A DNA stretch of 64,000 nt from Rhodococcus sp040643435 (GTDB lineage Bacteria; Actinomycetota; Actinomycetes; Mycobacteriales; Mycobacteriaceae), in the NCBI RefSeq assembly GCF_040643435.1, contig NZ_JBEYUH010000005.1:248001-312000 (forward strand), in the 5' to 3' direction. Position numbers and translations under genes: made by a program. Positions 24,046 to 31,885 of this stretch are shown here, piece after piece (position 1 is the stretch's first letter; the number at the start of each line of letters is the position of its first letter). A model generated the notes under the pieces. The model was not told the DNA's origin. It ran no database searches and saw only the letters and a program-made list of their open reading frames with translations.

Positions 24046-25405
24046 GAGACGGGGTGGTCGCGGCGGGAGCGGCGGGAGCGGCGGGACGAGATGCCGCGCG
24101 GGCCAGCGTCCCGAGCCGAGTGTGGTTGAACAGCAGATTCAGCGAGAACGCTGCGATCGCAGCGAGCGTGATCCCGCTGCCGAGCAGGATCTGCGCGGCA
24201 GAGGGGAACCGCTCGAACATGCCCTCGGCGAGTTCGGGGAGCAGGCCCACACCCACCGCCACGGCTGCGATCGTGGAATTGATGCGGTCGGACAGGTCGA
24301 CCGAGCGCAGCGTGTTGATGCCTACCAGCGCAACGGTAGCGAACAGGATCAGACCCACGCCGCCGACCACCGGCTTCGGCAGCGCCGCGACCACCGAACT
24401 CACCTTCGGCAGAGCACCGAGGACCACGAGGATCGCGCCCGACGTGGCGGTGACGTACCGGCTGTACACGCGGGTGGTGGCGACTGCCCCGACGTTCTGG
24501 GTGAAGACCGTGTCGACGAAGGCGTTGAAGATGCCGCCGAACACGGCGGATGCGCCGTCGCCGGCGAGACCACGGGCGATGTCCCCCTTCGTGACCCGCT
24601 TGCCGGTGATCTCGGAGACGGCGAGCATGCTCGCGGTGGATTCGGCGAAGACCACCGCCATGACGATGCTCATGGCGACGACTGCGGTGATCGGAAATTC
24701 GGGTGCACCGAAGTGGAACGGTGTGGGCAGACCCACCCACGAGGAGCCGGCCACGCCACCGAGGTCGATCAGGCCCAGCGGAATCGCGACGACCGTACCG
24801 ACGACGAGGGCGAGCAGCACACCCAGCTGCGCCCAGATGCCACGGCCGAGGCACAGGAACCCGATCGCAACAGCGATCACCAGCACTGCGAGTGCGATGT
24901 TGGTGGGTGAAGCGAACGAGGGCGACGACGGGTCGGTGCCGACGATCAGTCCTCCGGCCACCCCGATGAGGGAGATGCCGACGACGGTGAGCACGGCACC
25001 CGTGACGAGCGGCGGGAAGAATCGGATGATCTTGGCGAACGGCCAGGCCAGTGCGAGGCCGATGATGCCGCCCACCAGCATGGACCCGTAGACGGCCTGC
25101 AGCCCGTATTCCTTCGCGATGAGGATCATCGGGGTGAGGCCGGCGAAGGTCGCACCGCAGACGATGGGCAGGCGCACACCCGCGAGTTTGCCGACCCCGA
25201 GGCTCTGAATGATGGTGATCAGGCCGGCGATCAGCAGGTCGGCGCTGATCAGCATCGCGATGGTATCGCGGTCGAGCCCAACTGCCGCCCCGAACACCAG
25301 GGGCACGGTGATGCACCCGGTGTACATGATGAGGACGTGCTGGAGGCCGAAAGCGAACTGCCGGACGAACGGCAGTCGCGTGTCGACGGGGTGCGGTGAG
25401 GTCAT
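24011..25405 (-). CDS. NCS2-family purine (uracil/xanthine-type) permease
   Basis: 464 residues with about 12-14 membrane segments. NCS2 hallmarks: FAFGLQHVLIMYTGCITVPLVFG at the N-terminus, IQSLGVGKLAGVRLPIVCGATFAGLTPMI, VFAESTASMLAVSEITGK (conserved Glu), and FTQNVGAVATTRVYSRYVTATSGAILV (the NVGA loop with substrate contacts). Imports xanthine, urate or a related base by proton symport. The ATG at 25405 has GGGAGAG upstream; an upstream in-frame extension crosses the operator. First gene of a three-gene unit with the oxygenase and hydrolase. Confidence 0.92.
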   Translation of the reverse strand: MTSPHPVDTRLPFVRQFAFGLQHVLIMYTGCITVPLVFGAAVGLDRDTIAMLISADLLIAGLITIIQSLGVGKLAGVRLPIVCGATFAGLTPMILIAKEYGLQAVYGSMLVGGIIGLALAWPFAKIIRFFPPLVTGAVLTVVGISLIGVAGGLIVGTDPSSPSFASPTNIALAVLVIAVAIGFLCLGRGIWAQLGVLLALVVGTVVAIPLGLIDLGGVAGSSWVGLPTPFHFGAPEFPITAVVAMSIVMAVVFAESTASMLAVSEITGKRVTKGDIARGLAGDGASAVFGGIFNAFVDTVFTQNVGAVATTRVYSRYVTATSGAILVVLGALPKVSSVVAALPKPVVGGVGLILFATVALVGINTLRSVDLSDRINSTIAAVAVGVGLLPELAEGMFERFPSAAQILLGSGITLAAIAAFSLNLLFNHTRLGTLARAASRPAAPAAPAATTPSLAGVEREPATV

Positions 25406-25422
25406 ATGAGCTCTCCCAATTC

Positions 25423-25453
25423 GGATACAGGCTGTATACGGTGCTGGATACAG
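25423..25453. promoter_or_regulatory. GGATACAG/CTGTATAC operator upstream of the purine permease
   Basis: GGATACAG (25423-25430), one spacer base, CTGTATAC (25432-25439), then another GGATACAG (25446-25453). The first two form a near-perfect palindrome. The site is 18-48 bp upstream of the permease ATG. The same octamers precede the allantoin operon at 29131-29150. TGTATAC-type half sites are typical of FadR/GntR-family regulators, but no such gene is in the window. Confidence 0.6.
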
Positions 25454-25531
25454 CTTGGGGTCCGAAGTTTTCGGACTCGAGTCATCAGGTTTCCAACGCG
25501 TAAGGAACAACTCACCGCACCCGCGGCGACG

Positions 25532-26500
25532 CTAGCTCAGCTGTCCGTGTACCCGTAGGCGGGCGATACCCCCGTCGGGGTAGACATCGAGCCGCACCAA
25601 CTCCACCGGTGTCGGCGAATCGACGCGGAAGCGGTGCCGGCAGTCCGGGAGAAGACCTGTGCGCGGCACGAGCTCGATCCACTTCGATTCGTCGGAAAGA
25701 TCCTCCTCGGTGGCTATTCCGCTCAGCCGCGCCGATCCCGGCGCGTTGCCGACGAAGTAGGAGGTGTCGATCTCGACATGGTCGACGCAACCCTGCCCTG
25801 CCAGGCGGATCACGACGTAGTCGTTGCCGTCGTCGCGTCGGCGAGCGTTCTCCCACCCCTCACCCATGTGCCGTGAACGGCCGAGACCGATGATGTTGCG
25901 AGGCGACGAATAGAATCTGTTCGAACACGCGACGACGTCGCCGCCGTTCTCGAGGGCCGCGAGATCGATCGTGCCGGTGAGAAAAGCCGGGTCCGGTCGT
26001 GCGTGCCCATGCACACGGAACCGGGCCACACCCCCATCCGGAAAGATGTTCAGGCGCAGGTGTGTCCAGCGCCTGTCGTCGTCCACGGTGAAGACGTTCG
26101 CGGTGTCGCCTTTCAGCGCAACCCGGTCCAGGACCGTTTCCCACGGCGCATCCAGGAGATCCTGCTCCGACGGATAGCCCTCGATGTTCACTCCGTCGAC
26201 GGAAGCGAACGGCGGGAAATTGCCGGTGAACCAGGCTGTGTCGATCACGACCCCTTCGACGACGCCGGGAACTCCCAAGCGGACCACCGCGAAGTCGTGT
26301 CCGGACTCACGGCGACGCCGGGTCTCCCACCCGTCGTAGACCTTCCCCTTGTGCCCGAACTCCGCTGGATCGAAGGCGGGCGCACCGGGCGAGATCAGGT
26401 TCTCCCGGCTCGCGAAGAATTCGTCGTTCGCGTATACGACGGACCCGCCCAGCGATCGCGCCGCGAGGTCGGGTAACTGCAGGAAATCGGCTTCGCTCAA
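25532..26500 (-). CDS. alc: allantoicase
   Basis: Hydrolyses allantoate to ureidoglycolate and urea; 322 residues, normal length. Two repeats of the allantoicase fold are evident: residues about 10-165 (FFASRENLISPG...GKVYDGWETRRRRESGHDFAVVRLG...VIDTAWFTGNFPP) and about 175-320 (FYSSPRNIIGLGRSRHMGEGWENARRRDDGNDYVVIRLAG...EIDTSYFVGNAPG). The start is TTG at 26500, overlapping the allantoinase stop as TTGA. Last gene of a three-gene operon. No ureidoglycolate lyase or urease gene is in the window. Confidence 0.95.
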   Translation of the reverse strand: MSEADFLQLPDLAARSLGGSVVYANDEFFASRENLISPGAPAFDPAEFGHKGKVYDGWETRRRRESGHDFAVVRLGVPGVVEGVVIDTAWFTGNFPPFASVDGVNIEGYPSEQDLLDAPWETVLDRVALKGDTANVFTVDDDRRWTHLRLNIFPDGGVARFRVHGHARPDPAFLTGTIDLAALENGGDVVACSNRFYSSPRNIIGLGRSRHMGEGWENARRRDDGNDYVVIRLAGQGCVDHVEIDTSYFVGNAPGSARLSGIATEEDLSDESKWIELVPRTGLLPDCRHRFRVDSPTPVELVRLDVYPDGGIARLRVHGQLS

Positions 26501-27852
26501 GAGTTTTCCTTTCGGGAGAGCAGGACACCTCGCGGCGCAGGATCGCCGGCGGCATCGAGTGTGAGGGTGAGTGGTTCACCCGCGAGCCAGGTCTGCCGAA
26601 CGACACCGGCCAGTGCGCGTTCGGCATAGGGCGTCACGGCGTTACGGTGATGCAACCGGTCGGGGAAGACGACGAAGGCGTCGTCGGGAGCGAAGACACA
26701 CAGATCGGCGCTACTGCCCACGGCGATCGCACCGCGATCCGTCAACCCCACCAGTTCGGCTGTGCGACCGGCCATCCAGCGCACCACATCGACGAGAGTG
26801 TGACCGCGTTTGCGGGCCTCCGACCACACGATGGGCAGTCCGAGTTGCAGCGACGAGATGCCACCCCATGCCTCGCCGAAGTCACCGGTGGTGAACTTCT
26901 TCAGCTCCGGCAGGCACGGTGAGTGGTCGGAGACGACGCAGTCGAGAACTCCGTCGGCGAGTCCACGCCACAGGGCTTCCCTGTTACGGGCCTCGCGGAT
27001 CGGTGGACAGCACTTGAAATGGGTGGAGCCGTCGAGGATCTCCTCGCTGAACAACGACAGATAGTGCGGGCAGGTCTCCGCGGTGACAGGCAGGCCCTCG
27101 GCCTTGGCGGCAGCGACGAGCGGAAGGCTTCCCGCGTCCGACAGGTGCAGGATGTGCACGCGGCATCCGGTCTGCCGCGCACCGTCGATCACCTGGGCGA
27201 CGGCGCGAGATTCGGCCACAGGCGGTCGCGAGTACAGGAAGTCGTCGTATCGCGGGCCCGCCGGAGGATCCTGCGTATCGAGGGTCGGCCCGTCCTCGGC
27301 GTGCACGATCAGGAGGCCGCCGAATCCGGCGATCACACGCATCGCCTCGATCATCTGTTCGCGGTCCAGCGGCGGATACTCGTCGAGGCCCGAATACGCG
27401 AGGAAACACTTGAAGCCGTACACCCCTGCGTCCCAGAGCGGTTCCAGGTCGGCGAGGTTTCCGGGGATCGCTCCGCCCCAGAATCCGACGTCGACGGTGA
27501 CCTGCTCGGCCGCGACCTTCCGTTTGACGTCCAGCGCTGCGACGTCGACGGTGGACGGGATGGAGTTCAGCGGCATGTCGACGATCGTGGTGACTCCCCC
27601 GGCAGCGGCAGCGCGCGTGGCGGTCGCAAAGCCCTCCCACGCGGTGCGGCCGGGCTCGTTCACGTGGACGTGTGTGTCCACGAGGCCGGGAAGCAGCACC
27701 TCGTCGTCGGTGAGGACGATCTCGCGTGCACCGGCGGGAGCCGGACTGCCGAAGTCGTCGACTGCCACGATGCGGCCGTCGCGCACCCGGACCGCGCAGC
27801 TGCGCTCCTCGTCGCCGACCACCGCGCGGCGCGCCCGGATCACGGTACTCAT
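26497..27852 (-). CDS. allB: allantoinase
   Basis: Zinc amidohydrolase that opens allantoin to allantoate; 451 residues. Metal motifs: DTHVHVNEPGR (HxH, about 60-70), the lysine to be carboxylated in YGFKCFLAYSG (about 145), IVHAED, VHILHLSD, and the final Asp in DCVVSDHSPC. The SDHSPC and GGISSLQLGLP segments are typical of allantoinase rather than dihydropyrimidinase. The ATG overlaps the upstream stop. Acts between uricase-derived allantoin and allantoicase. Confidence 0.95.
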   Translation of the reverse strand: MSTVIRARRAVVGDEERSCAVRVRDGRIVAVDDFGSPAPAGAREIVLTDDEVLLPGLVDTHVHVNEPGRTAWEGFATATRAAAAGGVTTIVDMPLNSIPSTVDVAALDVKRKVAAEQVTVDVGFWGGAIPGNLADLEPLWDAGVYGFKCFLAYSGLDEYPPLDREQMIEAMRVIAGFGGLLIVHAEDGPTLDTQDPPAGPRYDDFLYSRPPVAESRAVAQVIDGARQTGCRVHILHLSDAGSLPLVAAAKAEGLPVTAETCPHYLSLFSEEILDGSTHFKCCPPIREARNREALWRGLADGVLDCVVSDHSPCLPELKKFTTGDFGEAWGGISSLQLGLPIVWSEARKRGHTLVDVVRWMAGRTAELVGLTDRGAIAVGSSADLCVFAPDDAFVVFPDRLHHRNAVTPYAERALAGVVRQTWLAGEPLTLTLDAAGDPAPRGVLLSRKENS

Positions 27853-29117
27853 CGGTTCACCACCGTCGGACGACCGGCGAGCCGGGCCAGGTGCTCGAGG
27901 TTCGTGCCGGTGCGGTCGCATACTTCCCTCTCGGTGACGGCTCCGCAGCTCGTTCCCCTCAGGAGGAATGCGGCGAGAGCGCGGGCGGTGGCGGGCTCGT
28001 CGAGATATCCGGAGGACAGGGCAGGGTCGATGTAGGCCGCGACCCGCGCCGCGGCAGTGGGCAGCGAACGTCGGTAGAAGGCGAAGGTCGCGGCATAGCG
28101 AGTGGGCAACTGGGCGGGATGCAGATCCCAGCCCTGGTAGAAGCCCCGGCGCAACGACCGGTCGACCAGACGCGCGTGCAGGCCCCAGGCCTCGCGTATC
28201 TCGCTGGGCGACCCGACCGGCAGGCGATTGGTGGATCCGTCGGACAGCCGAACCCCGGTACCGGCCGCAGCCACCTGCATCGTGGCCTTGGCGTGATCGG
28301 CGACAGGGTGATCCATGGCCTGATATTCCGCGGCGATGTCGCACGCGGCCGAATAGTCGTAGGTGCCGTAGTGCAATCCCGTGCAGCGCCCGTGCGCTGC
28401 CCGGATCATGGTGGCCACGGCAGCGGTGCCGTCGGGCCCGCAGATCGCCTGCGGCGTCTCGACCTGGATCTCGAACCGCAAGGGGGCTTCCAGGCGATAG
28501 GTCGATTCGAGATATTCACAGACGGAAACCATGGCGGCGACCTGCTCGGGTGCGGTCACCTTCGGCAGGGTGACCACGAATCCGTCGGGAAGAGAACAGT
28601 TTTCGGTGAGAGCCGCGACGAAGGCGTCGAGTGTGCGCAGACCACGTCGCCGGGTCGCGGCCTCGAACGACTTGAACCGGATACCGACGAAGGGCGTCGC
28701 AGCCGGGTCGGCGGCGAGAGCGGCAGCAGCGCGCGCGACGTGAGCGTCCTCGTCGGCGTCACGATCGTGCTGCGCAATGCCGGGACGGGTGAATCCGTCC
28801 TCGAAGTCGATGCGGAGATCCTCGATGGGCTCCCGTCGCAGTTTGTCGTACACGAGCGGCATGACTGCTTCGGCCAGTTCGGGTTCGATGCCGGTGACCG
28901 CGGCCAGATCGGCGGGGCCGTCGATGTGGGTATCGAAGACGTCGAGTGCCTGAACTCCCCAGTTCGACACGGTGTCGGCGTCGTACCGGTCTGCCGCAAC
29001 GTACACGGTGTGCACCGGTTGCCGAGCACCGTCGTTCCCGGGATAGGTCGCGGCGTAGGCAGCGTCGATGTCTGCGAGCCGCGCATCGAGCGCAGCCGCA
29101 AGCGGTCCTGTCGGCAC
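27849..29117 (-). CDS. CitE/malate-synthase-like aldolase-superfamily protein (DUF6986-type) of the allantoin operon
   Basis: 422 residues. Sequence pieces recall the HpcH/HpaI-CitE-malate synthase TIM barrel: DLRIDFEDGFTRPG (acidic metal site), VGIRFKSF, FVVTLPKV, LRFEIQVETPQAI (Glu metal ligand), and GLHYGTYDYSA. Proteins of this type often accompany allantoinase/allantoicase in actinomycetes. I infer a role in handling ureidoglycolate or glyoxylate at the pathway's end, where no ureidoglycolate lyase is seen. The reaction itself is not established to my knowledge. GTG start with AGGAG upstream; first gene of the operon, with an operator just ahead. Confidence 0.7.
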   Translation of the reverse strand: MPTGPLAAALDARLADIDAAYAATYPGNDGARQPVHTVYVAADRYDADTVSNWGVQALDVFDTHIDGPADLAAVTGIEPELAEAVMPLVYDKLRREPIEDLRIDFEDGFTRPGIAQHDRDADEDAHVARAAAALAADPAATPFVGIRFKSFEAATRRRGLRTLDAFVAALTENCSLPDGFVVTLPKVTAPEQVAAMVSVCEYLESTYRLEAPLRFEIQVETPQAICGPDGTAAVATMIRAAHGRCTGLHYGTYDYSAACDIAAEYQAMDHPVADHAKATMQVAAAGTGVRLSDGSTNRLPVGSPSEIREAWGLHARLVDRSLRRGFYQGWDLHPAQLPTRYAATFAFYRRSLPTAAARVAAYIDPALSSGYLDEPATARALAAFLLRGTSCGAVTEREVCDRTGTNLEHLARLAGRPTVVNR

Positions 29118-29130
29118 TCGTACTCCTGTT

Positions 29131-29150
29131 CTGTATCCACGGCTGTATAC
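29131..29150. promoter_or_regulatory. CTGTATCC/CTGTATAC operator upstream of the allantoin operon
   Basis: CTGTATCC (29131-29138) and CTGTATAC (29143-29150) occur as direct repeats 12 bp apart, 14-33 bp upstream of the start codon of the aldolase-like gene. The octamers equal those at the permease promoter (25423-25453), implying a common regulator for uptake and degradation. Confidence 0.55.
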
Positions 29151-29192
29151 GGCGTGGCTGCGCCGACGTTATCGGCGCCAGGTCATGCGCTC

Positions 29193-29218
29193 GGTTAACT
29201 GCGGTTACGACCCCGTTA
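29193..29218. repeat. phased GGTTA direct repeats between allantoin operon and XRE gene
   Basis: GGTTA at 29193, GGTTA at 29203 and CGTTA at 29214 recur every 10-11 bp, about one helical turn, in the 166 bp divergent region. They could be a binding site for the adjacent XRE regulator or chance. They lie 66-91 bp upstream of its ATG. Confidence 0.3.
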
Positions 29219-29283
29219 CACATGCGCGGGGTGGTGTTCGTCCTGAGCTGAACTCGGCCCGGCTCCGTCGAGGCGAAGGCACA

Positions 29284-29658
29284 ATGACCGGTATGGAGCC
29301 GAAGCACGGCCGCGTGGTCGATCTCGCCGCAGTCGCAGCGGCGCGGGCCTCGTCCCGCCGGGCCGAGCGGGACGAGCCCCGCTTGCTCCGTCAGATCTAC
29401 GGGGAGATCCTGCGCGACGAGCGTCTCGATCAGGATCGCAGTCTCGGGGACGTCGCCCGCACGGTCGGGATGTCGAAGCAGTATCTGTCCGAGGTCGAAC
29501 GTGGACGCAAGGAAGCGTCGTCCGAGATGCTGCGGTCCGTGTGCGATGCGCTGGACCTTCCGATGGAGCGCCTACTGGCTCGTGGGATCCGCCGGATGAC
29601 CGCGCACCGCGCACTCCGCACCCGTTCCGACGTCGGCATCGAGTTGTGCGCGGCGTAA
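29284..29658 (+). CDS. XRE-family regulator, PopR/ClgR-like
   Basis: 124 residues. The central HTH (LRQIYGEILRDERLDQDRSLGDVARTVGMSKQYLSEVERGRKEASSEMLRSVCDALDLPMERLL, about 37-100) closely resembles ClgR/PopR, activators of clp protease genes. Its stop is 6 bp from the convergent clpP pair. In Streptomyces PopR sits beside and activates clpP3-clpP4 and is itself a Clp substrate through its C-terminal Ala residues. This protein ends LCAA, which fits such a degron. A later ATG at 29293 is an alternative start. Confidence 0.8.
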   Translation: MTGMEPKHGRVVDLAAVAAARASSRRAERDEPRLLRQIYGEILRDERLDQDRSLGDVARTVGMSKQYLSEVERGRKEASSEMLRSVCDALDLPMERLLARGIRRMTAHRALRTRSDVGIELCAA

Positions 29659-29664
29659 CGGTCG

Positions 29665-30258
29665 TCAGTCCCGGTCGACGATGACCTGGTCGGCGAGGCC
29701 GTAGGACACGGCTTCGGCGGGCGAGAAGATCCTGTCCCGGTCGGTATCGCGGCGCAGTTGCTCGATGTCGCGTCCGGTGTGCGCCGAGAGGATTTCCTCG
29801 GTCTGCGCACGCAGCCTCATCACTTCCGCCGCCTGCAACGCCAGATCGGAGATAGTCCCCTGGCCCTGCGCCGACGGCTGGTGCAGCAACACCCGCGAAT
29901 GCGCGAGTACGTGCCGGCGACCGGGTGCCCCGCCTGCGAGTAGTACGGCGGCCGCCGAGGCCGCCTGCCCCATGCAGTAGGTGGCTACCTTCGAGCGCAG
30001 AAACTGCATGGTGTCGTAGACCGCGAGCATCGCGGTGGCCGATCCACCGGGCGAGTTGATGTAGAGACCGATCTCTCGATCGGGGGATTCGGCCTCGAGG
30101 TGCAACATCTGGGCCATCACGACGTTGGCCACCCCGTCGTCGATCTCGGTTCCGAGAAAGATGATGCGTTCGTTCAGCAACCGGCTGAAGATGTCGAACG
30201 ACCGCTCCCCCGCGGGTGTGCGCTCGATAACGTTCGGGATCGTATAGGTGCTCGTCAA
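29665..30258 (-). CDS. ClpP serine protease subunit (second of pair)
   Basis: 197 residues. Catalytic triad intact: Ser in YCMGQAASAAAVLLA, His in LLHQPSAQGQG, Asp in TDRDRIFSPAEAVSYGLAD. The NSPGG oxyanion strand is present. TTG start overlaps the previous clpP stop (TTGA). It should assemble with the upstream ClpP into a mixed tetradecamer driven by a Clp ATPase encoded elsewhere. As the genes are next to a PopR-like regulator rather than tig/clpX, they look like the accessory clpP3/clpP4-type pair, not the essential clpP1P2. Confidence 0.92.
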   Translation of the reverse strand: MTSTYTIPNVIERTPAGERSFDIFSRLLNERIIFLGTEIDDGVANVVMAQMLHLEAESPDREIGLYINSPGGSATAMLAVYDTMQFLRSKVATYCMGQAASAAAVLLAGGAPGRRHVLAHSRVLLHQPSAQGQGTISDLALQAAEVMRLRAQTEEILSAHTGRDIEQLRRDTDRDRIFSPAEAVSYGLADQVIVDRD

Positions 30259-30866
30259 CGTCCCAATCCCATCTGTCGTCCCGAGGCGAACGGCGCCACC
30301 TCGGCCAGCGACCCCACCACGGCATCGACGATGCCGTATTCCAGGGCTTGCTCGGGGGTGAACCAGCGGTCGCGGTCGCTGTCGCGTTCGATCTCCTCGA
30401 CCGAATGCCCGGTGGCGTCCGAGAGGATCTGCTGCGACTGGCGCTTCATGTACTCGAGATTCTCGGCCTGGATAGCGATGTCGACCGCCGTTCCGGCGAA
30501 GCCGGCCGACGGTTGATGCATCATGATCCGGCTGTGCGGAAGACTCGTCCGCTTGCCCTTGGTTCCTGCCGCGAGCAGAACCTGACCCATGCTCGCAGCG
30601 AATCCGAATGCCACGGTTGCGATGTCGTTCGGAACGAGTTGCATCGTGTCGTAGATCGCGAGGCCGGCGAGCACCGAACCTCCGGGCGAGTTGATGTGCA
30701 GGACGATGTCGCGTCGGTCGTCTGCCGAGGCGAGAAGGACGAGTTCCGAGCAGACGCGCTCGGCCATCTCGTCGTCCACTTCACCGGTCAGTCGCAGAAT
30801 ACGTTGGCGAAACAGCCTGTCGGCCAATTGGTCTCGAAACGAGAGAGGAGATTCTGTGGTCGTCAT
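30255..30866 (-). CDS. ClpP serine protease subunit (first of pair)
   Basis: 203 residues. NSPGGSVLAGLAIYDTMQ, catalytic Ser in FGFAASMGQVLLAAGTKGKR, His in IMMHQPSAGFAG, Asp in SDRDRWFTPEQALEYGIVD. The triad is complete, so it is expected to be active. The IRL-type N-terminal segment (RQRILRLTGEVDDEMAERV) mediates ring assembly. ATG at 30866; no good Shine-Dalgarno beyond a GAC/CATGAC stretch. Paralogous to the following subunit, with which it overlaps by 4 bp. Confidence 0.92.
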   Translation of the reverse strand: MTTTESPLSFRDQLADRLFRQRILRLTGEVDDEMAERVCSELVLLASADDRRDIVLHINSPGGSVLAGLAIYDTMQLVPNDIATVAFGFAASMGQVLLAAGTKGKRTSLPHSRIMMHQPSAGFAGTAVDIAIQAENLEYMKRQSQQILSDATGHSVEEIERDSDRDRWFTPEQALEYGIVDAVVGSLAEVAPFASGRQMGLGR

Positions 30867-30899
30867 GGGTCAAGCCTGCCTCCGACCGGACACCGAACA

Positions 30900-30930
30900 G
30901 CGGTCCGTCCGCTCACGGCAGACGGACCGC
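30900..30930. terminator. 10-bp inverted repeat between membrane-protein gene and clpP pair
   Basis: GCGGTCCGTC (30900-30909) and GACGGACCGC (30921-30930) are exact reverse complements with an 11-base loop. It lies 15 bp past the stop of the minus-strand membrane-protein gene, so a terminator is likely. It is also 34-64 bp upstream of the clpP start, so an operator for the PopR-like activator cannot be excluded. Confidence 0.5.
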
Positions 30931-30944
30931 GTCGTCGCGAAGGG

Positions 30945-31649
30945 TCAGTCGCCGGCAGATCGGATGGCGCTGACCACCGCAGCGACCAGGAGTGACAACA
31001 CCACGACCACGAGCAGGACCGGTCCGAGCAGAAGCACCAGCGCGATCAGCACGGTGAAGCCGATCTTGGCCTTCGTGCTCAGGCCGGAGATCAGACCGCC
31101 GAGTGCGGCCAGTGCGGGATTCCGGCCCGCCACCGCGGCTCGGATGCCGGCGAGTACCGCTTGCGGTCCCGCCCCACCTCCGGTGACTTCGCCGAGGAGC
31201 GAGTCCACCCAGCCCCTGATCCGACGAGTCAGCTTCTCTCCTGGACCGTCGAGAGCGTCGAGGCCGCGGCGAACGCACGCTTTCAGCAAATCCTCGACGG
31301 CATCGAGGAGAGACTGCGACTGCTCACGTGGCGGGCCGGCCGGTCTCTCGTCCCGGGGTTCGTTCGCAGGCCGGGGTCGACGTGTGCCCTTCTGCGGCGC
31401 AGCCCTCGCATCCCTGCGGGGCGTCGCGTCCGCCCGACTCGATGTCCGGGCGGTGGACCGACTCCGCGTTGTGGACCCACTCCGCGCGGTGGACCGACTC
31501 CGCGCACGTCGGGGTGCGGCCTCCGCCTCCACAGGTCGCCGACGGCGTGTACGCGAAGGTTCGGCGGAGGTTTGCGCCCTCGTCCCCGTAGCTGTTGAGC
31601 GCCTCACCGGGCGAGCGGTTCGGCGGGTGCCGTTCTGCGAAGCACTCAT
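30945..31649 (-). CDS. Arg/Ser-rich membrane protein of unknown function
   Basis: 234 residues, not recognised as a named family. Residues 1-110 are disordered, strongly basic and rich in Arg, Ser, Thr and Ala, including repeated RSGSTTRSRSTARTS-like units encoded by 18-bp tandem repeats. Residues 110-190 look amphipathic helical (SLLDAVEDLLKACVRRGLDALDG...). One or two hydrophobic segments close the protein (IGFTVLIALVLLLGPVLLVVVVLSLLVAAVV, about 197-227). The start at 31649 follows weak ribosome signals; later Met codons are lacking. A membrane-anchored nucleic-acid or envelope-binding role is possible but unproven. Confidence 0.6.
   Translation of the reverse strand: MSASQNGTRRTARPVRRSTATGTRAQTSAEPSRTRRRRPVEAEAAPRRARSRSTARSGSTTRSRSTARTSSRADATPRRDARAAPQKGTRRPRPANEPRDERPAGPPREQSQSLLDAVEDLLKACVRRGLDALDGPGEKLTRRIRGWVDSLLGEVTGGGAGPQAVLAGIRAAVAGRNPALAALGGLISGLSTKAKIGFTVLIALVLLLGPVLLVVVVLSLLVAAVVSAIRSAGD
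31450..31503. repeat. three 18-bp tandem repeats inside the Arg/Ser-rich gene
   Basis: Units at 31450-31467, 31468-31485 and 31486-31503. The first and third are identical (CGGTGGACCGACTCCGCG); the middle differs at three positions. Each encodes six residues of the RS-rich tail on the minus strand, so copy number could vary without a frameshift. Confidence 0.85.
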
Positions 31650-31885
31650 GCCGCTCGCCTTCTCTCGTGGACGGGGCAGGATGTCCCTCAGTCAACGCCG
31701 GATTACGCCCGAGGTCAACGTCGATGGTCCGGCCCCGACTTCACTGCGAGGGTGGACCCTGTTCAAGATCGGCAATTGCCCTTGAAAGAATGGTAGTCGC
31801 CGTCGCAGCACGCTGGGCGGTGTGCGCTTCATCGTTTGCGTTCTGGAGTGCGCGCGCGCCGTAATCCGAAGGAGCACCGACAACC

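Noticed and set aside
23047..25091. Long plus-strand frames opposite the second oxygenase and the NCS2 permease
   Set aside because: The minus-strand genes have clear active-site or transport motifs; the plus-strand translations are Arg/Thr/Pro-rich shadows.
31161..31785. Plus-strand ORFs opposite the Arg/Ser-rich gene
   Set aside because: Considered because the Arg/Ser-rich protein is itself odd, but the hydrophobic segments and helical region of the minus-strand product look like a real protein; the opposite frames do not.
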